Numbered from the stretch's first letter, positions 37,260 to 47,536 are shown. The stretch: DNA of 64,000 nt from Rhodococcus sp. OK519 (GCF_003051005.1 NZ_QAOW01000001.1:1488001-1552000); one strand, 5' to 3'. The notes: generated by a model not told the origin, from the sequence alone. A program made the numbers and translations.

Positions 37260-39998
37260 GTGAGCCCCGCAACCACGTCCTCGTCCACGACTCCTGCTAC
37301 TGCCGACGCGTCCGGTTCGGACCGGCCGACGCTTCTGCTCCTCGACGGACACTCTCTGGCCTACCGCGCGTTCTTCGCGCTGCCGGCCGAGAACTTCAAG
37401 ACGCAGAGCGGGCAGGCCACCAATGCCGTGTACGGCTTCACCTCGATGCTGATCAACCTGCTGCGGGACGAGAAGCCGACGCACGTCGCGGCCGCATTCG
37501 ACGTCTCGCGTCAGACGTTCCGCGCCGAAGCCTTCCCGGAGTACAAGGCCAACCGCAGTAAGACCCCGGACGAGTTCAAGGGGCAGGTGGAGATCACCAA
37601 GGACGTGCTCGGGGCCATGGGCATCCCGGTGATGGCGATCGACGGCTTCGAGGCCGACGACGTCATCGCGACGATCACCACGCAGGCCACCGCGTTGGGC
37701 TACCGCGTGCTGGTCGTGACGGGCGATCGCGACTCGCTGCAGTTGGTCACCGACGACGTCACCGTGCTCTACCCCCGCAAGGGCGTCTCCGACCTCACGC
37801 GATTCACGCCCGAGGCCGTCGAGGAGAAGTACGGGCTCACCCCGCAGCAGTACCCGGATTACGCCGCGCTGCGTGGCGACCCGAGTGACAACCTGCCCGG
37901 CATCCCCGGCGTCGGAGAGAAGACCGCCGCCAAGTGGATTCGCGAGTACGGCTCGTTCGAGAACTTGGTGAACGAGGTCGACAAGGTGAAGGGCAAGGTG
38001 GGTGAGTCGCTGCGGGCGAATCTGCCCGCGGTCGTTCTCAATCGTCAGCTCACCGAGATGGTGCGCGATGTCGCGTTGCCGTACACGCCCGATCAGCTGG
38101 CGCTCGCACCGTGGGACCGCGAGCGCATCCACGCACTGTTCGACGACCTCGAGTTCAAGGTGCTGCGTGACCGCCTGTTCGCCACGCTCAGCTCGGCCGA
38201 ACCGGAGGCGGAGGAAGGTTTCGAGGTCCGCGGCCGTGCGCTGGCGCCTGGTGAGGTGGCCGGCTGGCTCGCCGAGCATGCGTCGACCGGGGAACGGCAC
38301 GGGCTGTCCGTCGTAGGAATCACGACCCCGTACGGCGGCGACGTCACGGCCGTCGCGATCGCGGCGGCCGACGGCGAAGGCGCCTATATCTCCACCACCG
38401 CGGCCACGCCCGAGGACGAGGCGGCACTGACGGCGTGGCTCGCCGACGCGAGCCGGCCCAAGGCTCTGCACGAGGCAAAGCGCGCGATGCATGCCCTGTG
38501 GGGGCGCGGCTGGACCCTCGCCGGACTGACAAGTGACACCGCGCTCGCTGCGTACCTGGTGCGTCCGGGTCAGCGAACCTTCAACCTCGACGACCTGTCG
38601 CTGCGCTACCTCAAGCGCGAACTACGCGTCGAAGAGTCGGGGCAGCAGCAGCTTTCGCTGCTGGACGACGAAGAGGCGGCCGACGCCGAAATGGCCGAGG
38701 CGGAGATTCTGCGCGCCCGCGCCGTCGTCGACCTCGCTGCCGCGCTCGACACGGAACTCGCCGACATCGAGGCGACAAGGCTGCTCTCCGACATGGAGTT
38801 GCCGCTGCTCGAGGTGCTTGCCCAGCTCGAGGCGACCGGCATCGCGGTCGACACCGCGCACCTCCACGACCTGCAGTCCACGTTCGCCGCGCGCGTCGCG
38901 GAGGCCGCCGACGCCGCGTACGCGGTGATCGGCAAGCAGATCAATCTGGGCTCGCCCAAGCAGTTGCAGGTGGTGCTCTTCGACGAGCTCGAGATGCCCA
39001 AGACCAAGAAGACCAAGACCGGCTACACCACCGACGCCGATGCCCTGCAGTCGTTGTTCGAGAAGACGCAACATCCGTTCCTCGAGCACCTGCTCGCGCA
39101 CCGCGACGCGACGCGTCTCAAGGTCACCGTCGACGGTCTGCTCAAGACGGTCGCCGAGGACGGCCGCATCCACACCACGTTCAACCAGACGGTGGCCGCG
39201 ACCGGCCGTCTGTCGTCGACCGAGCCGAATCTGCAGAACATTCCGGTCCGCACGGACGCCGGACGTCAGATCCGCGACGGGTTCGTCGTCGGCGAGGGCT
39301 TCGAGACTCTGCTGACCGCCGACTACAGCCAGATCGAGATGCGAATCATGGCGCACCTGTCGGGCGACGAGGGTCTGATCGAGGCGTTCAACACGGGCGA
39401 GGACCTGCACAGCTTCGTCGGATCGCGTGCCTTCGGCGTGCCGATGGACGAGGTGACACCGGAACTGCGGCGCCGGGTGAAGGCGATGTCGTACGGACTT
39501 GCCTACGGGCTCAGTGCTTTCGGTCTTGCAGCGCAGTTGAAGATCTCCACCGATGAGGCGCGCCAGCAGATGGACGCGTACTTCGCACGTTTCGGCGGCG
39601 TCCGCGACTACCTGCACGAGGTCGTCGAGCAGGCGCGCAAGGTCGGCTACACCGAGACCCTGTTCGGGCGTCGCCGCTACCTGCCGGACCTCACCAGTGA
39701 CAACCGGCAGCGCCGGGAGGTCGCCGAGCGTGCCGCGCTCAACGCGCCGATCCAGGGCACGGCCGCCGACATCATCAAGGTCGCGATGATCGACGTGCAG
39801 CGTTCGCTGCAGGACGCCGGGCTGCGGTCGCGAATGCTGCTGCAGGTCCACGACGAACTCGTCCTCGAGGTCGCAGCGAGTGAACGCGATCAGGTGGAGC
39901 AGTTGGTGCGGGAGAAGATGGCCTCGGCCATCGAGTTGTCGGTGCCCCTCGAAGTGTCGGTCGGCACCGGACGCAGCTGGGACGCCGCGGCGCACTGA
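37260..39998 (+). CDS. polA: DNA polymerase I
   Basis: This 912-residue polymerase fills repair gaps and replaces primers. Domains are a 5' nuclease (residues about 25-310, with LLLDGHSLAYRAFFAL and DGFEADDVI), a 3'-5' exonuclease-like domain without clear catalytic acidic residues, and a polymerase domain with motif A DYSQIEMRIMAHL, O-helix RRVKAMSYGLAYGLSAFG and motif C QVHDELVLEV. The GTG at 37260 is preferred because a TANNNT box precedes it; the ATG at 37218 lies upstream of that box. Confidence 0.96.
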   Translation: MSPATTSSSTTPATADASGSDRPTLLLLDGHSLAYRAFFALPAENFKTQSGQATNAVYGFTSMLINLLRDEKPTHVAAAFDVSRQTFRAEAFPEYKANRSKTPDEFKGQVEITKDVLGAMGIPVMAIDGFEADDVIATITTQATALGYRVLVVTGDRDSLQLVTDDVTVLYPRKGVSDLTRFTPEAVEEKYGLTPQQYPDYAALRGDPSDNLPGIPGVGEKTAAKWIREYGSFENLVNEVDKVKGKVGESLRANLPAVVLNRQLTEMVRDVALPYTPDQLALAPWDRERIHALFDDLEFKVLRDRLFATLSSAEPEAEEGFEVRGRALAPGEVAGWLAEHASTGERHGLSVVGITTPYGGDVTAVAIAAADGEGAYISTTAATPEDEAALTAWLADASRPKALHEAKRAMHALWGRGWTLAGLTSDTALAAYLVRPGQRTFNLDDLSLRYLKRELRVEESGQQQLSLLDDEEAADAEMAEAEILRARAVVDLAAALDTELADIEATRLLSDMELPLLEVLAQLEATGIAVDTAHLHDLQSTFAARVAEAADAAYAVIGKQINLGSPKQLQVVLFDELEMPKTKKTKTGYTTDADALQSLFEKTQHPFLEHLLAHRDATRLKVTVDGLLKTVAEDGRIHTTFNQTVAATGRLSSTEPNLQNIPVRTDAGRQIRDGFVVGEGFETLLTADYSQIEMRIMAHLSGDEGLIEAFNTGEDLHSFVGSRAFGVPMDEVTPELRRRVKAMSYGLAYGLSAFGLAAQLKISTDEARQQMDAYFARFGGVRDYLHEVVEQARKVGYTETLFGRRRYLPDLTSDNRQRREVAERAALNAPIQGTAADIIKVAMIDVQRSLQDAGLRSRMLLQVHDELVLEVAASERDQVEQLVREKMASAIELSVPLEVSVGTGRSWDAAAH

Positions 39999-40040
39999 TT
40001 CGTGCGCCGGTCGGCGTCCCAGGAGCTGAGGCGAGAGCGG

Positions 40041-40406
40041 TCAGTTGCCCGTCTGTGCCGCGATCTCCTTGCGGACCTCGTCCATGTCGAGCGCCTTGAT
40101 CTGGGTGACCAGGTCCTCGAGGGCCGCCGGGGGCAGAGCGCCGGCCTGGTTGAACACGAGGACGCCGTCGCGGAACGCCATGATGGTCGGGATCGACCGG
40201 ATACCGGCGCCGGCAGCGAACTCCTGCTCGGCCTCGGTGTCGACCTTGGCATGGACGATGTCGGGGTGCTTCTCCGAGGAAGCCTCGAAGGTCGGCGCGA
40301 ACGACTTGCACGGGCCGCACCACGAGGCCCAGAAGTCGACGAGAACGATGCCGTTGTCGTCGATGATCTGCTTGAAGTTCTGCTGAGTCAGGGTCTGGGT
40401 GGCCAC
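40041..40406 (-). CDS. trxA: Thioredoxin
   Basis: The 121-residue thioredoxin has the redox motif WCGPC in LVDFWASWCGPCKSFAPTF, the cis-Pro in SIPTIMAF and a C-terminal extension of about 12 residues. It reduces disulfides in cytoplasmic proteins. The start is a GTG with an AAGGA site 6 bases upstream, so longer frames to 40643 are not used. It is convergent with polA, 42 bases apart. Confidence 0.93.
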   Translation of the reverse strand: MATQTLTQQNFKQIIDDNGIVLVDFWASWCGPCKSFAPTFEASSEKHPDIVHAKVDTEAEQEFAAGAGIRSIPTIMAFRDGVLVFNQAGALPPAALEDLVTQIKALDMDEVRKEIAAQTGN

Positions 40407-40548
40407 AATGGGTCCTTTCCGGGAAGTCGTCGTCGGATGTCCGGGGGTTGGCCGGTTCAACGCTTCCACCGCCGGAATTCTTCCGTATCCGTGCGCGACG
40501 CAGGCCCGTCCCGGACGGGCGTCGGTGCCCGTAGCCGATCGTCGCTGG

Positions 40549-41076
40549 TCAGGGGTGGCGTGTGATCCGCCACTCTCGCTTCTCGTCGGAGTTCCACCTC
40601 CGAACCCCGTCCGACATTCCGACGACGTCGCGGCTGCCCGCACGGGTGACCATCACCGCCGTGCCCAGGTCTGTCGACTGGATGCGCCGCGACAGCGTGA
40701 CGTGGGGGGTCCATTCGCCGGGCACGACGTGCGGGGGCACGCCCTCGCAGTCCGCGATCAGTTCGTAGACGATCCGTTGCAGGGTGAGGAGCTCGGTCGT
40801 CGGGACCACCAGGCGCGCCAAGGTCAGTCGGCGGCCGCCGAAGACCACCACGCCGCCGAGGCGGATCGGGAGCGGCGCCGATGGGAGTTCCCGTACCAGG
40901 GCATCCTCTACGTCGTCCGGGATGTGGCTCGCGACGCCCATCGTGATGTGCGGTCGGTTCGACTCCGCAGTGATTCGATCCTGACTGGGTAGGCGCGCGG
41001 CCGAGAGCCGTCGCCATTCGGCGCGCACCGCCATGTCGATATCGCGGTCGAGCAGCAACTCCACGGACTGGACCAT
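40549..41076 (-). CDS. 2'-5' RNA ligase/2H phosphoesterase family protein
   Basis: The 175-residue protein has the two H-x-T motifs that define 2H phosphoesterases, PHITMGV (about residue 40) and PHVTLSR (about 137). Family members cleave 2',3' cyclic phosphates or ligate RNA with 2'-5' bonds; the natural substrate here is unknown. The ATG at 41076 opens about 20 bases from the divergent dehydrogenase gene, so both promoters overlap. Confidence 0.85.
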   Translation of the reverse strand: MVQSVELLLDRDIDMAVRAEWRRLSAARLPSQDRITAESNRPHITMGVASHIPDDVEDALVRELPSAPLPIRLGGVVVFGGRRLTLARLVVPTTELLTLQRIVYELIADCEGVPPHVVPGEWTPHVTLSRRIQSTDLGTAVMVTRAGSRDVVGMSDGVRRWNSDEKREWRITRHP

Positions 41077-41095
41077 CGTGAGTAATGATTGTCGG

Positions 41096-42193
41096 GTGGG
41101 GATCGCCAGTGCAGAAGAATTGCCGAATCCGCGTCTCGGTTTGTTGCAGGGCGACGGCATCGGCCGTGAGATCGTCCCGGCGACCCGGGACGTCGTCGAC
41201 GCCGCGATGTCGGCCGTCGGCCTGCCCGATGTGGACTGGGTGCCACTGCCGATCGGGTTCGACGCGATCGCGTCGCACGGGACGCCGATGCCCGAGAGCA
41301 CCCTCGTCGCACTGGCCGAACTCGACGCGTGGATTCTCGGGCCGCACGACAGCGCCTCCTACCCCGACCCGTTCCAGATGCAGTTGACCCCGGGCGGGGC
41401 GATCCGTAAGCGCTTCGATCTCTACGCCAACATCCGGCCGGCGCGGGCTCTGCCGTCGGTGCGCGCAGTGTCGCCGCACATGGACCTCGTGATCGTCCGG
41501 GAGAACACGGAGGGGTTCTACGCCGACCGCAACATGTTCGCGGGCAGTGGTGAATTCATGCCGACGCCCGACGTGGCGATGGCGGTCGGGGTGGTGACAC
41601 GGCAGGCATGTGAACGCATTGCGCACACGGCCTTCGGGCTCGCGCGGCGTCGCCGCAAACGGGTCACGGTGGTGCACAAGGCGAATGTGCTCTCCACGAC
41701 CACCGGTCTGTTCCGCGACGTGTGTCGTGAGGTGGGCGAGCACTATCCGGACGTCCGACTCGACGACGAGCACGTCGACGCGATGGCCGCGTATCTGGTG
41801 CGGCGCGGCGACGACTACGACGTCATCGTCACGGAGAACATGTTCGGCGACATTCTGTCCGACCTGGCCGCGGAGCTGGCCGGTTCCCTCGGCACGGCGG
41901 CGTCGATCAACGCCTCCGAGTCGAAGGTGATGGCGCAGGCCGCGCACGGTGCTGCCCCGGACATCTCCGGGAGGAACCGGGCGAATCCGATGGCCCTGAT
42001 GTCGTCGGCGGCAATGCTCCTCGACTGGTTGGCGTCCACCGGTCACGATCCGCGACTGGCCGCCGTATCGGCCAGGATCCGCAGCGCGATCGAACGGACC
42101 GTCGAGGCGGGAGTCGCGACGGCCGACCTTGGAGGACTCGCGTCGACGAGCGAGTTCACGGAGACGGTGATCGCCCGGGTCCATCGCCGGTGA
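41096..42193 (+). CDS. Isocitrate/isopropylmalate dehydrogenase family protein
   Basis: The 365-residue beta-decarboxylating dehydrogenase carries LLQGDGIGREIVPAT at its start, IVRENTEGFYADRNMF, VVHKANVLSTTTGLF and TENMFGDILSDLAAEL, which includes the metal-binding aspartates. The Asn/Thr-Glu-Gly-Phe-Tyr loop is closest to tartrate or homoisocitrate-like branches rather than LeuB, so the substrate is left open. The GTG at 41096 is one of two in-frame GTG codons; no clear ribosome site exists. Confidence 0.85.
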   Translation: MGIASAEELPNPRLGLLQGDGIGREIVPATRDVVDAAMSAVGLPDVDWVPLPIGFDAIASHGTPMPESTLVALAELDAWILGPHDSASYPDPFQMQLTPGGAIRKRFDLYANIRPARALPSVRAVSPHMDLVIVRENTEGFYADRNMFAGSGEFMPTPDVAMAVGVVTRQACERIAHTAFGLARRRRKRVTVVHKANVLSTTTGLFRDVCREVGEHYPDVRLDDEHVDAMAAYLVRRGDDYDVIVTENMFGDILSDLAAELAGSLGTAASINASESKVMAQAAHGAAPDISGRNRANPMALMSSAAMLLDWLASTGHDPRLAAVSARIRSAIERTVEAGVATADLGGLASTSEFTETVIARVHRR

Positions 42194-42270
42194 GCAATTC
42201 GATTTCCGTGCGCCCCAGGCAGTAGTGTGTCCCGGGTTCGACGGTCGGGAAACGGAGGTTCGAGGCGCCC

Positions 42271-43167
42271 GTGTTCGCTCGATTCGCAAGTCGCGTGACC
42301 GCTGCCGTCGTGGCATCCGTCGTCGCGTTCGGCGCCGTGGGATGCGTCACGAACGAAGAGGGTCTGGTGCCGGTGCTGCCGGAGATCGACGTCCAGCGCG
42401 TCGCTGCGATCGCCGACCAGTTGCCCCCGGCGATCGCCGACTCCGGCGAACTCCGGATCGGCACCAATCCGCCGTACGCGCCCAACGAGTTCAAGGACGA
42501 GACGGGCGCGATCGTGGGATTCGACGTCGACCTGATGGAAGCCGTGGGCGCCGTCCTCGGATTGACCCTCGACCTCAAACAGACCGACTTCGACAAGATC
42601 ATCCCGGCTGTGCAGGCCGGGACGCTCGACGTCGGGATGTCATCGTTCACCGACACACTCGAACGGGAGAAGAGCGTCGACTTCGTGACCTATTACAGCG
42701 CCGGTGTGCAGTGGGCGCAGCGTGCAGGCGACGATATCGACCCGGACGACGCGTGTGGGCTCCGTGTGGGTGTCCAGACCACGACGATCGAGGATATCGA
42801 CGAGGTGCCGGCGAAGAGCGCGGCGTGCGTCGCGGCCGGGAAACCACCGATCCGGAAGATCAAGTACGACAGCCAGGACGATGTCGCCAACGCGCTCATC
42901 CTGGGCCGTGTGGACGCCCTGTCGGCGGACTCGCCCGTCACCTCCTACGCAATCAAACGGAGCGACGGGCGCATCGTGCCTGCCGGCGGCGTCTACGACG
43001 CGAGCCCGTACGGATGGGTCGTGGCGAAGGGCTCGCCGCTGGCGCCGGTGCTGCAGCAGGCAGTGCAGTACCTGATCGACGGCGGCCAGTATCGCGCGAT
43101 TGCAGAAGCGTGGGGCGTCGAGGCGGGGATGATCGACACATCGGTCGTCAACGGCGCGACGAACTGA
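42271..43167 (+). CDS. Polar amino acid ABC transporter, substrate-binding lipoprotein
   Basis: This 298-residue protein has a lipoprotein signal with lipobox GAVGC (Cys near residue 25) and a periplasmic-binding-protein type 2 fold with LRIGTNPPYAPNEFKD, GFDVDLMEAVG and the hinge segment DVGMSSFTDTLEREKSVDF. It would hold the amino acid outside the membrane for the permease downstream. The GTG start follows a GGAGG site. The specific substrate cannot be told from sequence alone; similar sets serve glutamine, glutamate or basic residues. Confidence 0.9.
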   Translation: MFARFASRVTAAVVASVVAFGAVGCVTNEEGLVPVLPEIDVQRVAAIADQLPPAIADSGELRIGTNPPYAPNEFKDETGAIVGFDVDLMEAVGAVLGLTLDLKQTDFDKIIPAVQAGTLDVGMSSFTDTLEREKSVDFVTYYSAGVQWAQRAGDDIDPDDACGLRVGVQTTTIEDIDEVPAKSAACVAAGKPPIRKIKYDSQDDVANALILGRVDALSADSPVTSYAIKRSDGRIVPAGGVYDASPYGWVVAKGSPLAPVLQQAVQYLIDGGQYRAIAEAWGVEAGMIDTSVVNGATN

Positions 43168-43187
43168 AAATGGGAGAGGGAACAGTC

Positions 43188-44132
43188 ATGCCAGCCAACG
43201 AGAGCCGGCCACCGGACGTCGTGGCGGACTCCGAGCCGGAGCCGATCGAGGCTGTCCCGTTGCGGCACCCCGGCCGTTGGGTCGCGGCGGTGGTCGTACT
43301 GGCGCTGTTCGCGCTCTTCGTCTATGGCGCCGCCACCAACGGCGCCTTCCACTGGGACGTCTACGGCCAGTACCTGTTCGACAAGCGGATCACCGCCGCC
43401 GCGTGGAAGACGATCCAGCTCACGGTGCTGGCCATGGCGATCGCGATCGTGCTCGGCGTGATCCTCGCCGTCATGCGCTTGTCACCCAACCCCGTGTTGA
43501 GAGCGGCGGCGTGGGTCTACCTCTGGGTTTTCCGCGGAACACCCGTGTACGTGCAGTTGGTGTTCTGGGGCTTGTTCCCGGCTATCTACCAGACGATCGA
43601 CCTGGGGATCCCGTTCGGACCCCAGTTCGTGCACCTCGACATCAAGACCCTGGAGGCGGGGTTCCTCTTCGCGGTCATCGGACTGGCGCTCAACGAAGCG
43701 GCGTACATGGCCGAGATCGTTCGGGCGGGGGTGGGCTCGGTGAGCGAGGGACAGACCGAGGCGTCGACCGCGCTCGGCATGTCGTGGGCTCAGACCATGC
43801 GCCGCACCGTCCTGCCGCAGGCGATGCGCGTCATCATTCCGCCCACCGGCAACGAGCTCATCAGCATGCTCAAGACCACCTCGCTCGTCGCGGCCGTGCC
43901 GTACAGCCTCGAGCTGTACGGGCGTGCGCGGGACATCTCCGGCGCCAACTTCTATCCGGTGCCGCTCCTCCTGGTGGCCTCCACGTGGTACCTCGCGATC
44001 ACGAGCATCCTGATGGTCGGCCAGTACTACATCGAGCGGCACTACTCGAAGGGCTCCTCGCGGACCTTCACCGCCGGACAGCTCCAGGTCCTCGCGAAGG
44101 CCCAGCGCCGTGACGAAGGGGGCGGAGCATGA
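43188..44132 (+). CDS. Polar amino acid ABC transporter, permease
   Basis: The 314-residue permease has about six membrane helices after a 30-residue hydrophilic N-terminus. The EAA loop typical of the HisMQ type is [22 protein letters not shown], and the entry motif [13 protein letters not shown] is diagnostic for polar amino acid permeases. Only one permease gene is present, suggesting a homodimer. The ATG at 43188 has a GAGAGGG site 7 bases upstream. Confidence 0.9.
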   Translation: MPANESRPPDVVADSEPEPIEAVPLRHPGRWVAAVVVLALFALFVYGAATNGAFHWDVYGQYLFDKRITAAAWKTIQLTVLAMAIAIVLGVILAVMRLSPNPVLRAAAWVYLWVFRGTPVYVQLVFWGLFPAIYQTIDLGIPFGPQFVHLDIKTLEAGFLFAVIGLALNEAAYMAEIVRAGVGSVSEGQTEASTALGMSWAQTMRRTVLPQAMRVIIPPTGNELISMLKTTSLVAAVPYSLELYGRARDISGANFYPVPLLLVASTWYLAITSILMVGQYYIERHYSKGSSRTFTAGQLQVLAKAQRRDEGGGA

Positions 44133-44893
44133 CGACCCCGATGGTTCGCGCGGACCGCGTGTGCAAGCACTACGGCGAGCTTCAGGTGCTCCGGGGCATC
44201 TCTCTCGAGATCGAACGCGGTCAGGTGCTGTGCCTGATCGGACCATCCGGATCCGGCAAGTCCACCTTCCTGCGTTGCATCAACCACCTCGAGCGCGTGG
44301 ACGCCGGCCGGCTGTACGTCGACGGCGAGCTCGTCGGCTACTCGGAACGCGGCGGCAAGCTGCATGAACTGAGCCCGCGCGCGGCCGCACGGCAGCGTCG
44401 CGACATCGGCATGGTGTTCCAGCACTTCAACCTGTTCCCGCACCGCTCCGTCCTCGAAAACATTGTCGAGGCGCCGGTGCTGGTGAAGAAGGTGCCGCGT
44501 GCGAAGGCCGTCGCTCAGGCGCGGGAACTGCTCGACCGGGTGGGCCTCTCGTCGAAGGCCGACGCCTACCCCGTGCAGCTGTCCGGCGGTCAGCAGCAGC
44601 GGGTGGCGATCGCCCGCGCCCTCGCCATGGAGCCCAAACTGATGCTGTTCGACGAGCCGACGTCGGCTCTCGACCCCGAGCTGGTGGGGGAGGTTCTCGG
44701 CGTCATGAAGGAACTTGCGCAGGACGGCATGACGATGGTCGTCGTCACCCACGAGATGGGTTTCGCACGCGAGGTCGCCGACCGGCTCGTGTTCATGGAC
44801 GGCGGGGTCGTGGTGGAGGCGGGGGAGCCGCGGGAACTGCTTGCCAACCCCCGGCACGACCGCACCAAGGCCTTCCTGTCCAAACTGCTGTGA
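44129..44893 (+). CDS. Polar amino acid ABC transporter, ATP-binding protein
   Basis: The 254-residue ATPase has Walker [11 protein letters not shown]-loop [10 protein letters not shown], signature [15 protein letters not shown] and Walker [13 protein letters not shown], all in the GlnQ/HisP style. It overlaps the permease gene by four bases (ATGA), so the three genes form one operon. Confidence 0.93.
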   Translation: MTTPMVRADRVCKHYGELQVLRGISLEIERGQVLCLIGPSGSGKSTFLRCINHLERVDAGRLYVDGELVGYSERGGKLHELSPRAAARQRRDIGMVFQHFNLFPHRSVLENIVEAPVLVKKVPRAKAVAQARELLDRVGLSSKADAYPVQLSGGQQQRVAIARALAMEPKLMLFDEPTSALDPELVGEVLGVMKELAQDGMTMVVVTHEMGFAREVADRLVFMDGGVVVEAGEPRELLANPRHDRTKAFLSKLL

Positions 44894-44908
44894 CCGCAGT
44901 CGCGGGAG

Positions 44909-45757
44909 TCAGGCCGGCTTGCGGGTCACGAAGATCGCCGTGCCGGGGAACAGTTGGCCGCGCAGCGGACTCCATTGGCCCCACTCTCGGTCGAGCCATT
45001 CGGGCCATTCGGGTTCGATGATGTCGCGAACCTCGAGGCCGGCACCGACGGCTTCGCGGACGCGGTCCCCGATCGTTCGGTGGTGCTCGACATAGGTCGG
45101 GACGCCTTCGTCGTCGACCTCGACGTACGGCGTGCGGTCGAAGTAGGGGAGCGTCGCGGTGAGACCACGCGGTCCGGGATCGTCGGGGAAGATCCACCGG
45201 ATCGGGTGATTGACCGCGAACACCCACAGTCCGCCCGGCCGCAACACTCGCGCGACCTCGGCCATGACCTGTGCGGAATCCGCGACGAACGGAACCGCCC
45301 CGAAGGCCGAACATGCGAGGTCGAAGCTCTCGTCCGCGAACGGCAGCGCCTCGGCGCCGGCCTGGACGAGGGGAATCCGCCCACCGGCCTGGTCCATCGC
45401 AGACACGCCGCGGGCCAGCATTCCCATCGACAGATCGAGGCCGACGACGTCGGCGCCCTGCGATGCGAGCCATCGCGCGCACGGCGCCGAACCGCAGCCG
45501 ACCTCGAGGATGCGCTTACCTGCGACGTCACCGAGGAGATGCACATCGCCCTCGTGCAGCCCCTCGGGGCACCACACGAACTCGCCGGCGCTCGACTCGA
45601 CGCCCAGGAACTCGCCGTGGGTGCGGTGGTAGTCGTCGGCATCGGCGTCCCACCACGCGCGACTGGCCCGTTCGCTCGCGGCCGAACCGATCCGGGCGCG
45701 GGCAACCCCGCTGGTTCCGAGCGTGGAGATGGCGGCGGCATGACGATCGTCGGACAT
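44909..45757 (-). CDS. Class I SAM-dependent methyltransferase
   Basis: The 282-residue protein has the SAM-binding motif I ILEVGCGSAP near residue 85, the acidic motif II VVGLDLSMGM, and FDLACSAFGAVPFV and LRPGGLWVFAVNHP further on, as in UbiE/COQ5-like enzymes. The substrate is unknown. The ATG at 45757 is preceded by a TAGGCT box after 8 bases, which suggests a leaderless message. It is convergent with the ABC operon. Confidence 0.87.
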   Translation of the reverse strand: MSDDRHAAAISTLGTSGVARARIGSAASERASRAWWDADADDYHRTHGEFLGVESSAGEFVWCPEGLHEGDVHLLGDVAGKRILEVGCGSAPCARWLASQGADVVGLDLSMGMLARGVSAMDQAGGRIPLVQAGAEALPFADESFDLACSAFGAVPFVADSAQVMAEVARVLRPGGLWVFAVNHPIRWIFPDDPGPRGLTATLPYFDRTPYVEVDDEGVPTYVEHHRTIGDRVREAVGAGLEVRDIIEPEWPEWLDREWGQWSPLRGQLFPGTAIFVTRKPA

Positions 45758-46060
45758 GGAGATCAAGCCTAGATGCCGGGGACGGAACGCCTCGTGCCCG
45801 CCCGTCGTCGGCGTCGGACGCGTCGGTGACGCCGGAGTTTGCCCAGCTAGCCGGAGGTCGCGTACCCTGTTGCTCGCGAGTGTCTTCGGTGCGATTCGCC
45901 GCCGGCTGCAGTTTGGGTCGGCAGGGTCGTCCGAGAGATCTCGTGGTGGACCGGAAGATCGGTCGGATCCGGCATTTGCGTCGGAACTTACGGCACTCCG
46001 ATCCGCCTGTCTGACAAACACCGTCAACCGACTAACAACCCGTCCGGAGCAACTCAACAT
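45758..46060 (+). other. rpsA upstream and leader region
   Basis: This 303-base region holds the divergent methyltransferase and rpsA promoters. On the minus strand TAGGCT (45771-45766) fits the leaderless methyltransferase start. On the plus strand TTGCCC (45839-45844), 18 bases and TACCCT (45863-45868) form a SigA-like promoter candidate, implying a roughly 185-base rpsA leader. No known RNA motif is recognised. Confidence 0.45.
45839..45868 (+). promoter_or_regulatory. Candidate rpsA promoter
   Basis: A -35-like TTGCCC and a -10-like TACCCT are separated by 18 bases. The predicted start near 45875 leaves a leader of about 185 bases before rpsA. Confidence 0.4.
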
Positions 46061-47536
46061 ATGCCCTCCAACACCGTGACCTCGCCGCAGGTAGCCGTCA
46101 ACGACATCGGCTCCGCCGAGGACTTCCTCGCCGCCATCGACGCCACGATCAAGTACTTCAACGATGGCGACATCGTCGAAGGCACCATCGTCAAGGTCGA
46201 CCGCGACGAGGTCCTTCTCGACATCGGTTACAAGACCGAAGGCGTCATCCCTTCCCGTGAGCTCTCCATCAAGCACGATGTCGACCCCAATGAGGTCGTC
46301 TCCGTGGGCGATGCGGTCGAAGCCCTGGTCCTCACCAAGGAGGACAAGGAAGGTCGACTGATCCTGTCGAAGAAGCGTGCTCAGTACGAGCGCGCCTGGG
46401 GCACCATCGAGGAGCTCAAGGAGAAGGACGAGGCCGTCAAGGGCACCGTCATCGAGGTCGTCAAGGGTGGCCTCATCCTCGACATCGGTCTCCGTGGCTT
46501 CCTTCCCGCTTCGCTCGTCGAGATGCGCCGCGTCCGCGACCTCCAGCCGTACGTCGGCAAGGAGATCGAGGCCAAGATCATCGAGCTCGACAAGAACCGC
46601 AACAACGTGGTCCTGTCGCGTCGCGCATGGCTCGAGCAGACCCAGTCCGAGGTCCGCAGCGAGTTCCTGCACCAGCTCCAGAAGGGCCAGGTCCGCAAGG
46701 GCGTCGTGTCCTCCATCGTCAACTTCGGTGCCTTCGTGGACCTGGGTGGCGTCGACGGCCTGGTTCACGTCTCCGAGCTGTCCTGGAAGCACATCGATCA
46801 CCCGTCCGAGGTTGTCGAGGTCGGCAACGAGGTCACCGTCGAGGTTCTCGACGTCGATCTGGACCGCGAGCGCGTCTCCCTGTCGCTGAAGGCGACCCAG
46901 GAAGATCCGTGGCGTCAGTTCGCCCGCACCCACGCCATCGGCCAGATCGTGCCCGGCAAGGTCACCAAGCTGGTTCCGTTCGGTGCGTTCGTGCGTGTCG
47001 AAGAGGGAATCGAAGGCCTCGTCCACATCTCCGAGCTGGCCGAGCGCCACGTGGAGGTTCCGGACCAGGTTGTCGGCGTCGGCGACGATGCGCTCGTCAA
47101 GGTCATCGACATCGACCTCGAGCGTCGCCGCATCTCGCTGTCGCTGAAGCAGGCCAACGAGGACTACAACGCCGAGTTCGATCCGTCCAAGTACGGCATG
47201 GCCGACTCGTACGACGATCAGGGCAACTACATCTTCCCCGAGGGCTTCGATCCCGAGACCAACGAATGGCTCGAGGGCTTCGACAAGCAGCGTGAAGAGT
47301 GGGAAGGCCGCTACGCCGAGGCTGAGCGTCGCCACAAGATGCACACCGCTCAGATGGAGAAGATGGCTGCCGACGAGGCTGCTGAGGCTGCGGCCGGCGC
47401 TTCGGGCACCAACTACTCCTCCGAGTCGGGCTCCGACGACGAGGATGCTGCTGCACCCTCCGAGTCCGCTGGTGGCTCGCTGGCCAGCGATGCGCAGCTC
47501 GCTGCTCTGCGTGAGAAGCTGTCGGGCAACGCCTGA
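46061..47536 (+). CDS. rpsA: 30S ribosomal protein S1
   Basis: The 491-residue protein consists of four S1 domains at about residues 35-105, 123-190, 208-277 and 295-365, for example GDIVEGTIVKVDRDEVLLDIG and QVRKGVVSSIVNFGAFVDLGG. An acidic, alanine-rich tail of about 125 residues follows. S1 binds mRNA to the small subunit; many leaderless messages in such bacteria make this less critical. A GGAGC site precedes the ATG. Position after polA and before coaE matches mycobacteria. Confidence 0.96.
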   Translation: MPSNTVTSPQVAVNDIGSAEDFLAAIDATIKYFNDGDIVEGTIVKVDRDEVLLDIGYKTEGVIPSRELSIKHDVDPNEVVSVGDAVEALVLTKEDKEGRLILSKKRAQYERAWGTIEELKEKDEAVKGTVIEVVKGGLILDIGLRGFLPASLVEMRRVRDLQPYVGKEIEAKIIELDKNRNNVVLSRRAWLEQTQSEVRSEFLHQLQKGQVRKGVVSSIVNFGAFVDLGGVDGLVHVSELSWKHIDHPSEVVEVGNEVTVEVLDVDLDRERVSLSLKATQEDPWRQFARTHAIGQIVPGKVTKLVPFGAFVRVEEGIEGLVHISELAERHVEVPDQVVGVGDDALVKVIDIDLERRRISLSLKQANEDYNAEFDPSKYGMADSYDDQGNYIFPEGFDPETNEWLEGFDKQREEWEGRYAEAERRHKMHTAQMEKMAADEAAEAAAGASGTNYSSESGSDDEDAAAPSESAGGSLASDAQLAALREKLSGNA

